Shown: positions 1-9,370, counted from the stretch's first letter. The stretch is DNA of 64,000 nt from Bacillota bacterium (GCA_023408075.1 JAEYKW010000050.1:1-64000); one strand, 5' to 3'. Numbers and translations are program-made. The notes: generated by a model not told the origin, from the letters alone.

Positions 1-238
1 CGCGCACGTGGAATGCCCGGTTTCCGAGAGATTCCGCTACGGTTTTCGCCAAGGGCTCATTCAAGTCGGCAATCATCACGGACGCGCCTTCTTCGTAAAG
101 CCCCTGTGCAATGCCCTTGCCGAACCCTTGGGCGCTGCCTGTCACAATCGCAATCTTTCCCGACAGGCGTCCCGGTGCCGTGCCGCGCTCACGCACGCAC
201 GATACCGCGAGCTGTTCCCATTTGCTTATGTCTGTCAT
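1..238 (-). CDS. Short-chain dehydrogenase, N-terminal part (cut by window edge)
   Basis: Only the first 79 residues lie in the window. After about 24 residues comes the Rossmann start KIAIVTGSAQGFGKGIA, the TGxxxGxG nucleotide-binding motif of classical SDR enzymes, then a D of the ADLN stretch that usually selects NAD. It is the last visible gene of the rhamnose operon; its ATG overlaps the rhamnulokinase stop by 4 bp. In Bacillus-type RhaE proteins an aldolase domain is fused to a C-terminal SDR domain that oxidises L-lactaldehyde; here the two domains lie in separate genes, so lactaldehyde dehydrogenase is the likely role (inference). Substrate cannot be read from this fragment. Confidence 0.85.
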   Translation of the reverse strand, partial: MTDISKWEQLAVSCVRERGTAPGRLSGKIAIVTGSAQGFGKGIAQGLYEEGASVMIADLNEPLAKTVAESLGNRAFHVR

Positions 239-1725
239 CCCTGCGCCTCCATATATCCAATCATTCTGTGATACGCATCCTCCCACGCTTGGGTATGATG
301 CGGTTCATATTCCTGCGTTTCAAACGAACGGGCCACCACATCACGCACATCGGCGATGCCCGAGAGCTCGCCGAGCGCAACCGCCTGCATCAAAAGATTG
401 CCGATGCACGCGCCCTCGGTGGGGCCTGTGATCACACGCCTTCCCGTCGCATCCGCCGACATCTGGTTGAGCAGCTTGTTCAGCATGCCACCGCCCACGA
501 TATTCAGCGTGTCGATCGGCTCAGCCTTGATCGCTTCCAGCCTTTCGACAGCCCACCGGTATTTAAGCGCCAGACTTTCATAGATGCACCGCGCCACCTG
601 CCCCACCGTTTCGGGGACCGGCTGATGCGTCAACTCACAGAAAGACCGTATCTTCATGTCCATGGTTTCGCCGGTATCGCCGTCGGCAAAGAACGCCGGG
701 CAATCCGGATCGATGATTGAACGGAAGGGCGGCTCTTTCTGAGCGGCGTCCACGATGTCGTCCCACGACAGGTTCATCCCTTTTTGATTCCAGGCACGGC
801 GGCATCTTTGAATCAGCCATAACCCCATGATGTTCTTCAGCGGCCTGAATCCACCCTGCACCGTGCCTTCATTGGAGAAATTTGACCCGAAAACCTCATC
901 GGTCAACACGGCTTTGTCAGTCTCCACACCAAAAAGAGACCATGTGCCGGATGAACAGAAAGCGAAGCTGCCCCGGCCCGGAATCGCGGCCACAGCCGAT
1001 GCGGTATCGTGCGTGCCCACCGCAACAAGCGGCATGGCTTTGATGCCGATTTCGTCAGCAATGCCGGGCATCATCTTGCCGCGCAGCGACCCCGCTCTGT
1101 CAATCGGCGTGAAGATATGCCTCGGCAGCTCAAACGCGTCGATAAGGCTCCAATCCCAGTCCATCGCAGCGGGATTGAACATGTTTGTCGTGGTCACATT
1201 TGTGTATTCGCTGAGCCTGTCGCCCGTAAAATAATAGCCGAGCAGATCGGGTATCAGCAGCATCGTTTGCGCCTCGGATAACTGCGCATCACGGTGCATC
1301 CTTCGTCGATACAACTGATAAAGCGTATTGAAGTTCATCGCCGCCACGCCGGTTCTGTTGAATATATTTCGCTTGGAAACGGTGTTCCAGGCCGCCAGCA
1401 TTTCCTCGTCGTTCGCGCAGCGATAGGCGCGCGGACTGCCGATGAGATGTCCGTTTTTATCGAGCAGGCCAAAATCCACGCCCCATGTATCTATGCCAAA
1501 CGCACGAAGGCTTTTTCCTCCGCCAGCCACGTAAGCAGCAAACGCTTCTTTTAAACGGGTAAATAACCCCTCTGCATTCCAATAAAATAAATTTTCTGAA
1601 ATCCTGTACTCATTTTCAAACCGGAGCAGTTCCGAAAGGGTCAGCTTATTTCCGTCAAAACAGCCAAGAATCGCACGTCCGTTGCTCGCGCCGATATCAA
1701 AAGCCATTAAATCCAGTTGTTTCAT
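235..1725 (-). CDS. rhaB: Rhamnulokinase
   Basis: ATP-dependent kinase of the FGGY family that makes L-rhamnulose-1-phosphate in the cytoplasm. The 496-residue length is normal for RhaB. Visible family features: N-terminal phosphate loop DIGASNGRAILG (about 10-21), GIDTWGVDFGLLD (about 77-89), the GTHDTASAV segment with the catalytic-region aspartate (about 238), SSGTWSLFG, and the C-terminal nucleotide-binding VGGGMLNKLLNQ and GPTEGACIGN. It sits between the aldolase gene (4-bp overlap at its start) and the SDR gene (4-bp overlap at its stop), which indicates translational coupling. Symbol assigned from family motifs plus the surrounding rhaM, rhaA and aldolase genes. Confidence 0.95.
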   Translation of the reverse strand: MKQLDLMAFDIGASNGRAILGCFDGNKLTLSELLRFENEYRISENLFYWNAEGLFTRLKEAFAAYVAGGGKSLRAFGIDTWGVDFGLLDKNGHLIGSPRAYRCANDEEMLAAWNTVSKRNIFNRTGVAAMNFNTLYQLYRRRMHRDAQLSEAQTMLLIPDLLGYYFTGDRLSEYTNVTTTNMFNPAAMDWDWSLIDAFELPRHIFTPIDRAGSLRGKMMPGIADEIGIKAMPLVAVGTHDTASAVAAIPGRGSFAFCSSGTWSLFGVETDKAVLTDEVFGSNFSNEGTVQGGFRPLKNIMGLWLIQRCRRAWNQKGMNLSWDDIVDAAQKEPPFRSIIDPDCPAFFADGDTGETMDMKIRSFCELTHQPVPETVGQVARCIYESLALKYRWAVERLEAIKAEPIDTLNIVGGGMLNKLLNQMSADATGRRVITGPTEGACIGNLLMQAVALGELSGIADVRDVVARSFETQEYEPHHTQAWEDAYHRMIGYMEAQG

Positions 1726-2819
1726 TTCTGATTCTGCTTTCCAGCCAAAGACTTTCTGTATTTTTCGCTCTCCCAGTTTGCTATAAACAGCTTTGCCGCT
1801 TCACCCATTGATGAAAGCGTGAATCGGTTCTTTTCCAGGGTCTCGCGTATGAATATGACGGCGGTCAGCGTCTCTGCGATCGTCTGCGCCATTGATTGAT
1901 TCAAATTGCACACGATCTTGCCGGATGCCGTATCCGCCACGCACGTGCCGGGTTCGGGTCTTAAGTTGCTTTCACCAAGGAAAAAGGTGCCCGTTAAAAA
2001 CACAAGCTGATCAGGATACAAGGCTTCTTCCAAAAGCTCCTTTTGTCCGTAGCGGCCCGATTTCAGATGGTATTCAAGGTACGACGCATCCGTGACGAAT
2101 AATCCATCTGCGCTTTCACGAACAGAAACCGCCGGAAAATCGTGATTTGTGATATTGAATACGCCTGCAATGCGTTCATTGACCTCTTCATGAATCCTTA
2201 AGGCTTCCCTGTGGTCGTCGTGGTGGACGATCAAACCGTGATTGCCCATCAGCAGCACTGTGGGCATTGTGCCTTTTTCGGCCTCTACGCGAGCCAGCTC
2301 ATCCCTTATGGAAAACGTCAGCTGCGCCCCGGGATCTGTATACACCACAAATCCCCATGTGTAGTCGGCATCCGCCAGCGCTGCTTCGGCGATTTGCTTG
2401 CATTCTGCGGCGCATGCCGCCATATTGGCATAGACGCTGTGGCTGTGCACCACATATTTTTTCAACAGGGAATGAAACCCCGCCTCCACAGAAGGACGAA
2501 GCTGTGCCATTCCCTCAACAGCCTTTACAGCTGACTTCGCTTTTTCAGCCCCGACCTTTTCCACGTCTTCAAAGCGCTGCGGCTGATTGTTAACATAGAA
2601 TTGCTTCAGCGCCGCGTAATCCAAAACCGCATAAGCGCTGTCGGCCCGGATATCCGACAGGCAATATCCCGACGCTTTGATTGCCATCAGCTGCCCGTCG
2701 AGCTTGACGGACGTGTTGCCGCCGCCGCCCTGTATATAGTCGTTGCGGCTGCCGACCGCTTGCGACATGTATGCGAAATTATCAAGTTCTGTCTTATACT
2801 TGTCAATAAAATTATTCAT
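1722..2819 (-). CDS. Class II aldolase, rhamnulose-1-phosphate aldolase domain protein
   Basis: Predicted to split rhamnulose-1-phosphate into DHAP and L-lactaldehyde. The 365-residue protein carries the class II aldolase/adducin glycine-rich motif GGGGNTSVK (about 29-37) and KASGYCL, and the histidine motif VVHSHSVYAN that should bind the divalent metal, with a later GNHGLIVHHDD. It matches the N-terminal half of the bifunctional RhaE aldolase/dehydrogenase rather than the short E. coli RhaD. The same frame runs open to 3053 but that extension overlaps the binding-protein gene and has no homologous look, so the ATG at 2819 is chosen; no good ribosome site precedes it, which suggests coupling to the upstream hairpin region. 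Its stop overlaps rhaB. Confidence 0.85.
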   Translation of the reverse strand: MNNFIDKYKTELDNFAYMSQAVGSRNDYIQGGGGNTSVKLDGQLMAIKASGYCLSDIRADSAYAVLDYAALKQFYVNNQPQRFEDVEKVGAEKAKSAVKAVEGMAQLRPSVEAGFHSLLKKYVVHSHSVYANMAACAAECKQIAEAALADADYTWGFVVYTDPGAQLTFSIRDELARVEAEKGTMPTVLLMGNHGLIVHHDDHREALRIHEEVNERIAGVFNITNHDFPAVSVRESADGLFVTDASYLEYHLKSGRYGQKELLEEALYPDQLVFLTGTFFLGESNLRPEPGTCVADTASGKIVCNLNQSMAQTIAETLTAVIFIRETLEKNRFTLSSMGEAAKLFIANWESEKYRKSLAGKQNQK

Positions 2820-2867
2820 AGTCAATATCCATTTAAAATTTAATGATTGATCGGGATATAGATGATA

Positions 2868-2888
2868 GGGCGGGCCACTGGCCCGCCC
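2868..2888 (-). other. Intercistronic stem-loop after the binding-protein gene
   Basis: A perfect 9-bp GC stem, GGGCGGGCC / GGCCCGCCC, with a 3-base loop lies between the binding-protein stop and the aldolase start. No T-run follows on the transcribed strand, so it is not a normal terminator. Such hairpins after sugar-binding-protein genes commonly protect the upstream mRNA 3' end and give high binding-protein levels. A similar hairpin follows the second binding-protein gene near 46.84 kb. Confidence 0.7.
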
Positions 2889-2910
2889 CTCGTTGATTGT
2901 ATGCTTCTGA

Positions 2911-4029
2911 TTAGTAAATCGCGGCCCATTCTTCAATATTGGAAGGATCGAACTTGAACGGAGGCCCAATGATGATCTCTGTGCCGCCGTCACCGGCTTC
3001 AACAACGCTGAACGCGGTACCGCTTTCGGATGTAAAGCTGTCGCCAACCGCACCCGTTATTTCACCCTTGAGAAGAGCGATCAATGCATATGCGGCAGAT
3101 CTGCCCACATCGATCGGATTCCAGAGGAACATGTACGGGCACGACTTGTCGCTGCCTGTACCCATGTAATCCTTCATTTCAGAAGGCAGGCCAAGGCCGG
3201 TCACTTCGATCTTATCGCAGAGCCCCTGATCTTGAACAACCTTCGCAGCAGCCATAACGCCCACTGTGGTCGGCGCGCAGATAACCTTCAGGTTCGGATA
3301 GTTGGAGATCAGCGCCTGAGTCTGGTCGGTGGATTTCTGGTTCTCGTCGTCGCCGTAAGCGGTCTCAACAAGGTTCAGCCCTGAATACTTGTCTTCCTTT
3401 GCGATTTCGCCCATAGCCGCAATCCATGCGTTCTGGTTTGTGGCTGTGCTGGTCGCCGAAAGAATCGCCCAGTCTCCGGATCCGCCCGACAGATCAAGAA
3501 CCGCATCCATCAACGCCTGAGCCACTTCTTTGACACCGGCCTGGTTGATGTGCACGAGGCGGCTCGCCGCATTCGTTGCAGAGTCAAGAGAAACAACCTT
3601 TATACCCTCATCCATCGCCGTTGTCAGCGCTGTCTGAAGAGCGTCGGCATCGTTGGCGGCAATCGCAATCGCATTGACTTCCTGCGCAACCAGCTCGTTG
3701 ATGATGTTGATCTGAGCTTCTGCGGTTATCTCTTCAGGATGCTTAATGATGCAGGTGGCACCAATACCTTCGATGACTTCCTGAAAGCCGGATGCTTCTC
3801 TCTCATTATAGGGATTGCCAGCAGACTTCGTGATAATCGCAAATTTCATATCCGCAAGATTTGCTCCCGCCTCGGCAGATGCCTCATCAGAAGGCGCCTG
3901 GGCACTTTCGCTTGCAGAAGGAGCTTCAGAAGCAGGTGCTTCAGCCGACGCTTGCTGTGGCTGTGAACAGCCGACGCCCAACACGGCGATCATGCACACA
4001 CACAGAAGGATACTTACGAGTTTTTTCAT
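2911..4029 (-). CDS. rhaS: Rhamnose-type ABC transporter substrate-binding lipoprotein
   Basis: Extracellular lipid-anchored binding protein of the periplasmic-binding-protein-like I fold. The first 21 residues form a lipoprotein signal ending VLGVGC (lipobox Cys about 21), followed by a Ser/Ala/Glu-rich linker to about residue 55 and the sugar-binding domain starting MKFAIITKSAGNPYNE. The sequence has the look of the RhaS/AI-2 binding group (372 residues). It follows the two permease genes on the same strand and precedes the rhamnose aldolase, so L-rhamnose is the likely ligand (inference from the operon). The symbol means the ABC binding protein, not the E. coli activator of the same name. 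Confidence 0.85.
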   Translation of the reverse strand: MKKLVSILLCVCMIAVLGVGCSQPQQASAEAPASEAPSASESAQAPSDEASAEAGANLADMKFAIITKSAGNPYNEREASGFQEVIEGIGATCIIKHPEEITAEAQINIINELVAQEVNAIAIAANDADALQTALTTAMDEGIKVVSLDSATNAASRLVHINQAGVKEVAQALMDAVLDLSGGSGDWAILSATSTATNQNAWIAAMGEIAKEDKYSGLNLVETAYGDDENQKSTDQTQALISNYPNLKVICAPTTVGVMAAAKVVQDQGLCDKIEVTGLGLPSEMKDYMGTGSDKSCPYMFLWNPIDVGRSAAYALIALLKGEITGAVGDSFTSESGTAFSVVEAGDGGTEIIIGPPFKFDPSNIEEWAAIY

Positions 4030-4097
4030 TTCTCTCTTCCTTTCTAATCACCTATTTTTTTATGACACCTTGCAGGTGTTCATATTGTTATCTTTTG

Positions 4098-5120
4098 TTA
4101 CTGCACGGCCTTTTTCTTGCCGCCTTTTTTGAAAAGTCGCCCGATATTGAAACTCGGGGCCATCACCACGATGATCAATATAGCCCCCACGATCACCAGC
4201 ATGGCCTGCGACGTGACATTGATAAGCCCTAGGCCATACTTAAGCAAGCCGATGATGAATATCGATATCACCGTTCCGGGGAAATTTCCTTTGCCGCCCA
4301 CAGTCGAGATGCCGCCAAGAACCACCATTGAGATGGCTTCAAGTTCATATCCCGATGCAACGTCGGACCTCACCGTCCCCATCCACGATGCATAAAAGAC
4401 GGCGGATATGCCACAGACGATGCCAACCAAGCTGTAGACGATAAAGCGAATCTTTTGAACCCTGATGCCGGAATATGTGGCTGCGAGCCTGTTGCTGCCT
4501 ATCGCGTAGATTTTTCTGCCGAAGCTCGTTTTGTGCAGCACCAGCCCGAAAGCAATCGCCATCACAACAAACAGTATAAACATGTACGGCACCGGGCCGA
4601 TTCTCGCATAATACAGATCGTAGAACCATTGGACATTCTGCAAGCCGCCCGTGGATTCGTTGCCCAATATCATTTCGCCGATACCGCGGTACAGCGTCAT
4701 GGTGCCAAGGGTCACGATCATCGGGGCGAGCTCGGTGAATCTCGTTAAAACAAGACCGTTGAGCATGCCGCATAACAGCCCGCACATCAGGCAAATCACG
4801 ACGGCCACACCCATGGGCAATCCGGCGTTGTACGACACACCGAGCGTCACGGCCGAAAGCGCAACCGTGGAACCAACGCTCAGATCAATTTCACCAAGCA
4901 CGAGTATGTATGCCATGGGCAAAGCGATGAAGCCTTTAACCAAAAACGTATTGATCGTTGTGAACAGCCGCTCGGCATGAAGATATTTGGACGAGAGGCC
5001 GATATTCATGATGTTAACCAGTATAAATATCAATATCAGAAATGTTTCCCATCTCAGCAAGGCCGATTTGAGCGACCTTGGCTTCACTGAAATAATCGTT
5101 CTGCCGGATTTTGTCGCCAT
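4098..5120 (-). CDS. Sugar ABC transporter permease (rhamnose operon, second)
   Basis: Membrane subunit of a carbohydrate-uptake type 2 importer, 340 residues, with about eight to ten hydrophobic segments. Family hallmarks are LGEIDLSVGSTVAL (about 83-96) and the conserved VLGGISTVGGKGNFPGT stretch (about 270). The N-terminus begins in a basic cytoplasmic segment before the first helix near residue 25. Start and the upstream permease's stop share one base, showing coupled translation. Together with the neighbouring permease, the ATPase and the binding protein it forms a complete importer (RhaP/RhaQ type). Confidence 0.88.
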   Translation of the reverse strand: MATKSGRTIISVKPRSLKSALLRWETFLILIFILVNIMNIGLSSKYLHAERLFTTINTFLVKGFIALPMAYILVLGEIDLSVGSTVALSAVTLGVSYNAGLPMGVAVVICLMCGLLCGMLNGLVLTRFTELAPMIVTLGTMTLYRGIGEMILGNESTGGLQNVQWFYDLYYARIGPVPYMFILFVVMAIAFGLVLHKTSFGRKIYAIGSNRLAATYSGIRVQKIRFIVYSLVGIVCGISAVFYASWMGTVRSDVASGYELEAISMVVLGGISTVGGKGNFPGTVISIFIIGLLKYGLGLINVTSQAMLVIVGAILIIVVMAPSFNIGRLFKKGGKKKAVQ

Positions 5121-6133
5121 CAGATTTCCCTCCTTGCCAGTACATTCTTTTTCATCATCCGCTGCGTCAGGACGTTAACGATGATGGCCACAAGAATAAT
5201 GAATCCTTTGATTGCTGTCTGCCAAAACTGCGATACACCGATCAGCGGCAGTGCCTTGTCGATAATTGCTATCGTCAGCGCTCCCAGCAAAGCACCCAGT
5301 ACCGACCCCTGGCCGCCGTTTAAGCTGACGCCGCCCAGCACGCAGGCTGCAATCGCATCCATCTCGATCCCGGTCGCCATGTCGCCCTGCGCCGAGCCGT
5401 ATACGGATACCCACATGGCACCTGCCAAACCGGCCAGACAGCCCATAATCGTATAAACCATGATCTGAATCATCTCGATTCGGATACCGCTTATTCTGGC
5501 CGCTTCGGGATTGGAACCGACGGCATAGATTCTGCGGCCGATCCTCGTCCATCTCATGACGATAAAGAAGATGATATAGCAGACGATCATGATCAAAATC
5601 AAATTGTTGATAAGCCCGAACGACAGGGACGATGACTGGGCGAATTCTTTATAGGAATCCGGGATCTGATAAGCCGACACCCATTGGTTATTGGCAATCA
5701 GGTATGTGGCGCCTCTGAAAATGTTCATAAAGCCCAGTGTCGCAATGATCGGATAAACCTTGCCTTTTACAATAATCAGTCCAATCAGCAATCCGCAGCC
5801 GATGCCGATTGCGATGCTGATAAGAAATCCGACAAGCGTCGAGGTGTATGCGCCGTCACGCAGCAGCAGCGCACTGCACATGCCCGCAAATGCCAAGGTT
5901 GATCCGATTGAAATGTCAATGCCTGCGATCAGCAGCACGCACATCATACCCACCGACAGTATCATTGTTGTCGAGTAGTTCTTGAGCATGTCGGTTATTG
6001 TCGATGCCGTTAAAAACGAATCGTTTCTGCTTTGAATAAAGATACACAGCAGAATCAGCACGATGAGCAGGCTGGTTTCCCGGGAGCCTGTCAGCTTATT
6101 TAATATCTTTTTCCCAATACTATTTCTCTGCAT
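5120..6133 (-). CDS. Sugar ABC transporter permease (rhamnose operon, first)
   Basis: Partner membrane subunit, 337 residues, same CUT2 family as the next gene: LLIAGIDISIGSTLAFAG (about 68-85) and CVLGGVSLNGGQGSVLGA (about 258-275) are the family signatures. Begins with a short basic segment followed by a helix near residue 22. Lies 17 bp after the ATPase gene and overlaps the next permease by one base. The two permeases differ enough to form a heterodimeric channel, as in other rhamnose and AI-2 importers. Confidence 0.88.
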   Translation of the reverse strand: MQRNSIGKKILNKLTGSRETSLLIVLILLCIFIQSRNDSFLTASTITDMLKNYSTTMILSVGMMCVLLIAGIDISIGSTLAFAGMCSALLLRDGAYTSTLVGFLISIAIGIGCGLLIGLIIVKGKVYPIIATLGFMNIFRGATYLIANNQWVSAYQIPDSYKEFAQSSSLSFGLINNLILIMIVCYIIFFIVMRWTRIGRRIYAVGSNPEAARISGIRIEMIQIMVYTIMGCLAGLAGAMWVSVYGSAQGDMATGIEMDAIAACVLGGVSLNGGQGSVLGALLGALTIAIIDKALPLIGVSQFWQTAIKGFIILVAIIVNVLTQRMMKKNVLARREI

Positions 6134-6150
6134 CCGTTTTCATCCCCCCT

Positions 6151-7656
6151 CTATGCGTTTGCCGCTGTCATGTGTTTAATCATCGCTTTTTCCAGAATCA
6201 GCTCCTGCGTGACCTCATCGCGGCCAAACTCGCCTGTGATTCTGCCGTCGCACATCACATAGGTTCTGTCGCACATACCTAATATCTCGGGCATTTCAGA
6301 AGATATCATGATGATCGCGTAACCCTGATGAGCCAGCTCACTCATGATTTCATAAATGGCGGCTTTTGCACCAACGTCCACGCCTTTGGTCGGCTCATCC
6401 ATGATGAAAACCTTTAAATCGGATGCAAGCGCTTTGGCCACCACAACTTTCTGCTGGTTTCCGCCCGAAAGAGAGCTTGCCTTATCAAAGATTGTGACCG
6501 CCTTTGTATCGACACGCTCGGCAAGGCCCTTGGCTGTTTCGTTCTCTTTCTTCTCACTGATAAAGCCTTTGTTGCAGAACTTCTTGATCTCCGGGAGCGT
6601 AATATTTCTGCCGATGCCCCAATCGAGTATCAGCCCCTGTGTCTGTCTGTCTTCCGTCAAAAGGCCGATGCCGTAGCGCATCGCGTCATATGGTTTTCGG
6701 ATTTTGATCTCGCTGCCCGCCAGAAAAATTTTGCCCGAGCTCAGCTTTTCAACGCCGAATATGCTTTGAATCACCTCGGTGCGGCCGGCGCCCACAAGGC
6801 CCGTTAAGCCCACAATTTCACCCTTGCGCACATGAAAGGATATATCCTTGAAATATCCGATCCGCGTCAGATTCTCCACCCGGAACATCTCTTCACCGAT
6901 GTGCAGATCCGGCTTGGGAAACATCTCTGTGATTTCACGGCCAACCATTGCCTTAATGAGCTCCGCGTTGGTCAGCTTATCCACATCGTAGGTCCCAATG
7001 TAATGCGCATCGCGGAAAACAGTCACGCGTGAAGCCAGCCGATACATATCCTCCAAACGGTGAGAGATGAATATGATGGATGTCCCCTCACCCTTTAGCT
7101 TTTCAGCAATGCCGTACAGCTTTTCAGATTCACTCTTTGTCAGCGCCGCCGTGGGCTCATCCATGATGATGATACGCGCATTCATAGAAAGCGCTTTGGC
7201 GATCTCCACCATCTGCTGCTGTGCCACACTGAGCGACCCCATCAGCGCACTCGATTTAAAATCCGCATCCAGCTGTTTCAGCAGCTTTGTGGCTTCCTCG
7301 TGCATCTGCTTCCAGATGATCCGCCCGTGTTTCACCTTTTCATGCCCCATGAATATGTTTTCGGAAACCGTCAGGTGCGGATAAGCCGTCACATGCTGAT
7401 AGATGGCTGCAATACCTGCGTGCTGCGCATCCAAAGGCGACCGGAAGTTGACCTTCTTGCCGTCGAGTATCATTTCACCTTCGTCGGCCCTGTGTACGCC
7501 TGTGATTACTTTAATAAATGTCGATTTTCCGGCACCGTTTTCTCCCATGAGAGCATGTATCTCGCCGGGTTTTAACTGGAAAGAGACTTGATCCAAAGCC
7601 TTAACGCCCGGAAATATTTTCGTAACACCCTTCAATTCCAATATGTAATCGTTCAC
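6151..7656 (-). CDS. Sugar ABC transporter ATPase, tandem nucleotide-binding domains (RhaT type)
   Basis: Cytoplasmic 501-residue ATPase with two ABC domains, normal for CUT2 importers. Domain 1 has Walker A GENGAGKST (about 38-46), a degenerate signature LSVAQQQMVEIAKAL and Walker B IIIMDEPTAAL. Domain 2 has an atypical Walker A GLVGAGRTE, in which Arg replaces the usual Lys (typical of this family), signature LSGGNQQKVVVAKAL and Walker B VFIMDEPTKGVD. The start is a GTG with an AAAGGGGTG ribosome site just before it. It energises the two downstream permeases. Confidence 0.92.
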   Translation of the reverse strand: MNDYILELKGVTKIFPGVKALDQVSFQLKPGEIHALMGENGAGKSTFIKVITGVHRADEGEMILDGKKVNFRSPLDAQHAGIAAIYQHVTAYPHLTVSENIFMGHEKVKHGRIIWKQMHEEATKLLKQLDADFKSSALMGSLSVAQQQMVEIAKALSMNARIIIMDEPTAALTKSESEKLYGIAEKLKGEGTSIIFISHRLEDMYRLASRVTVFRDAHYIGTYDVDKLTNAELIKAMVGREITEMFPKPDLHIGEEMFRVENLTRIGYFKDISFHVRKGEIVGLTGLVGAGRTEVIQSIFGVEKLSSGKIFLAGSEIKIRKPYDAMRYGIGLLTEDRQTQGLILDWGIGRNITLPEIKKFCNKGFISEKKENETAKGLAERVDTKAVTIFDKASSLSGGNQQKVVVAKALASDLKVFIMDEPTKGVDVGAKAAIYEIMSELAHQGYAIIMISSEMPEILGMCDRTYVMCDGRITGEFGRDEVTQELILEKAMIKHMTAANA

Positions 7657-7712
7657 GGAAACACCCCTTTCTTCCCATACAGTCTAAACTCGAACTCCCT
7701 CACGATACCTTG

Positions 7713-8972
7713 TCAGCGTCTAAAAAGAACATCCTCCTCATACTTTCTAATCTCCGGCAGCCATGAATCGCCCGAAGGAATACCGCGGCTCATGCAGTAG
7801 TAATCCCATACGGCACCGAAGGGCAGCGTTTTTCTCTCTTCCCGCATCGCAAACCGCGCTGTTAAATCACCCGCATACTCGGCCTCACGAATGCTGGCCG
7901 ACGGTGCAAGCGCAGCCGACAGCAGCGCTTTTCTCGCGTTTCGCATACCGATCGCCCAGCAGGCGATGCGGTTGATGGATGCATCAAAGAAATCCAGCCC
8001 GATATTAACGCGGTTTTCAAAGCCGTTCCAAAGTATCTCGTCCATAATCATCTGAAGCTCATCGTCCAGCGTGATCACGTGATCGCTGTCCCAGCGCACG
8101 CCGCGGCTCACATGCAGCAGAATTTTATCCACGTACATAAGTATGGCGCTGATTTTTGCGCTTATGACTTCGGTCGGGTGAAAGTGCCCCGCATCAAGGC
8201 AATACAACAAGCCGTTCTTAATCGCGTAGCCAAGCGAGTATTCGTGGCTGGCCACCGTATAGCTCTCAACGCCCATCCCAAAAAGCTTGCTTTCGACAGC
8301 GCACGGCACGAGCTGCCTGTCAATATCCGCCGCAAAGATTTCATCGAGAGATTGCGTCATAATCTCCCGCAGCGCTACCGTATCCGCACAGGTGTCCTTA
8401 TACCCGTCCGGCATCCAATAATTCACGATGCACGGCTGGCCAAGCTGCTTTGCGAACTCCAGACCGATTTCGCGGCAGCGCTTGCCGTGCTCTATCCAGA
8501 ATCTTCGCTTCACAAGGTCGCGGCTGGCTATTGAAAAATTGCCGTCCATCATGGGATGGGAAAAATAAGTGGGGTTGAAATCCATGCCGATTCCGTTAGA
8601 CTTTGCCCAGTCAACCCAGTTCTGGAACTGCTCGATGGTATATCCATCGCGGTCAATCTTCTTGCCCGCCTTTTCCGCATAACAGGCGTGAAGATTCAGC
8701 TTGACGTTTCCGGGAATCAGACTGCGGGCCTTATCAATATCCGCTCGCAGTTCCTCAGATGTGCGTGCCCGCCCCGGATAATTGCCCGTTGTGGCAATTC
8801 CGCCGGTGAGCTCGTCCGAGCCGTCAAAACCGATCACGTCATCACCCTGCCAGCAATGCATGGAAAGCGGAACCGAATCGGCCAAAGCTATAGCCTGCTC
8901 GACATCAACGCCCTGCCCGGCAAAACGTTCCTTCGCGTATGTATATCCTTGCAGAATAAGTTGTTCTTTCAT
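7713..8972 (-). CDS. rhaA: L-rhamnose isomerase
   Basis: Converts L-rhamnose to L-rhamnulose in the cytoplasm; metal-dependent TIM-barrel enzyme. The 419-residue length fits RhaA. Recognisable segments include VPLSMHCWQGDDVIGF near residue 35, LNLHACYAE near 97, NYWMPDGYKD and LDAGHFHPTEV, which contains metal ligands, and SRGVRWDSDHVITLDDE. A GAGGAGGG ribosome site precedes the ATG. It lies 27 bp after the mutarotase gene and starts the catabolic part of the operon. Confidence 0.96.
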   Translation of the reverse strand: MKEQLILQGYTYAKERFAGQGVDVEQAIALADSVPLSMHCWQGDDVIGFDGSDELTGGIATTGNYPGRARTSEELRADIDKARSLIPGNVKLNLHACYAEKAGKKIDRDGYTIEQFQNWVDWAKSNGIGMDFNPTYFSHPMMDGNFSIASRDLVKRRFWIEHGKRCREIGLEFAKQLGQPCIVNYWMPDGYKDTCADTVALREIMTQSLDEIFAADIDRQLVPCAVESKLFGMGVESYTVASHEYSLGYAIKNGLLYCLDAGHFHPTEVISAKISAILMYVDKILLHVSRGVRWDSDHVITLDDELQMIMDEILWNGFENRVNIGLDFFDASINRIACWAIGMRNARKALLSAALAPSASIREAEYAGDLTARFAMREERKTLPFGAVWDYYCMSRGIPSGDSWLPEIRKYEEDVLFRR

Positions 8973-8999
8973 GAAGCCCTCCTCGATGTATGGCGCAAA

Positions 9000-9314
9000 T
9001 TATTTATGAAAAAAGACTTGGGTCAGTAAAACAGCCGTGCCCGTTTCCGGGTCCATTTCCATGACCATAACGTCTTTCATATACTCATTCCAACGCAGGA
9101 CCACGGGGCTCTGCGCCTGCACTTTGGATGCGTAATCGATGCTGTCACATTCATAATAACCAAACAGCTCATCTCCCACGTTCCAGATGGTGTAGTTATG
9201 AATACCCGCATCATTAAGAACCTTGGTCATTTCAGGCCAGATTTCATCATGACGGCGCACATACTCATCCAACATTCCCGGCAATATCCTTGCTTTCCAT
9301 GCAAATCTCTCCAT
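9000..9314 (-). CDS. rhaM: L-rhamnose mutarotase
   Basis: Interconverts alpha- and beta-L-rhamnopyranose so that the isomerase receives its preferred anomer. The 104-residue ferredoxin-like protein starts MERFAWKARILPGMLDEY and shows RRHDEIWPEM with the conserved catalytic-type histidine (about 22), followed by YTIWNVGDELFGYYECD. First gene of the operon; an AGAGGTG ribosome site lies 7 bases before the ATG. Confidence 0.94.
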   Translation of the reverse strand: MERFAWKARILPGMLDEYVRRHDEIWPEMTKVLNDAGIHNYTIWNVGDELFGYYECDSIDYASKVQAQSPVVLRWNEYMKDVMVMEMDPETGTAVLLTQVFFHK

Positions 9315-9328
9315 GAAGACGCACCTCT

Positions 9329-9370
9329 TGATACCGTTATTATGTTTAGTGATACCTCGATATTGTTATG
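9329..9370. promoter_or_regulatory. Tandem 21-bp direct repeat upstream of rhaM (candidate AraC-family site)
   Basis: TGATACC occurs at 9329 and again at 9350, exactly 21 bp apart, and the following bases continue to match (shared pattern TGATACC-N3-AT-N2-TGTT). Tandem half-sites two helical turns apart are typical for AraC-family activators, and an AraC-family gene is divergent here. The site lies 15-56 bp before the rhaM start, inside the presumed leader, so it could equally repress or be unrelated. Confidence 0.4.

Noticed and set aside
2820..3053. N-terminal extension of the aldolase reading frame
   Set aside because: It overlaps the binding-protein gene and reads through a stem-loop; the family N-terminus begins at the ATG at 2819.
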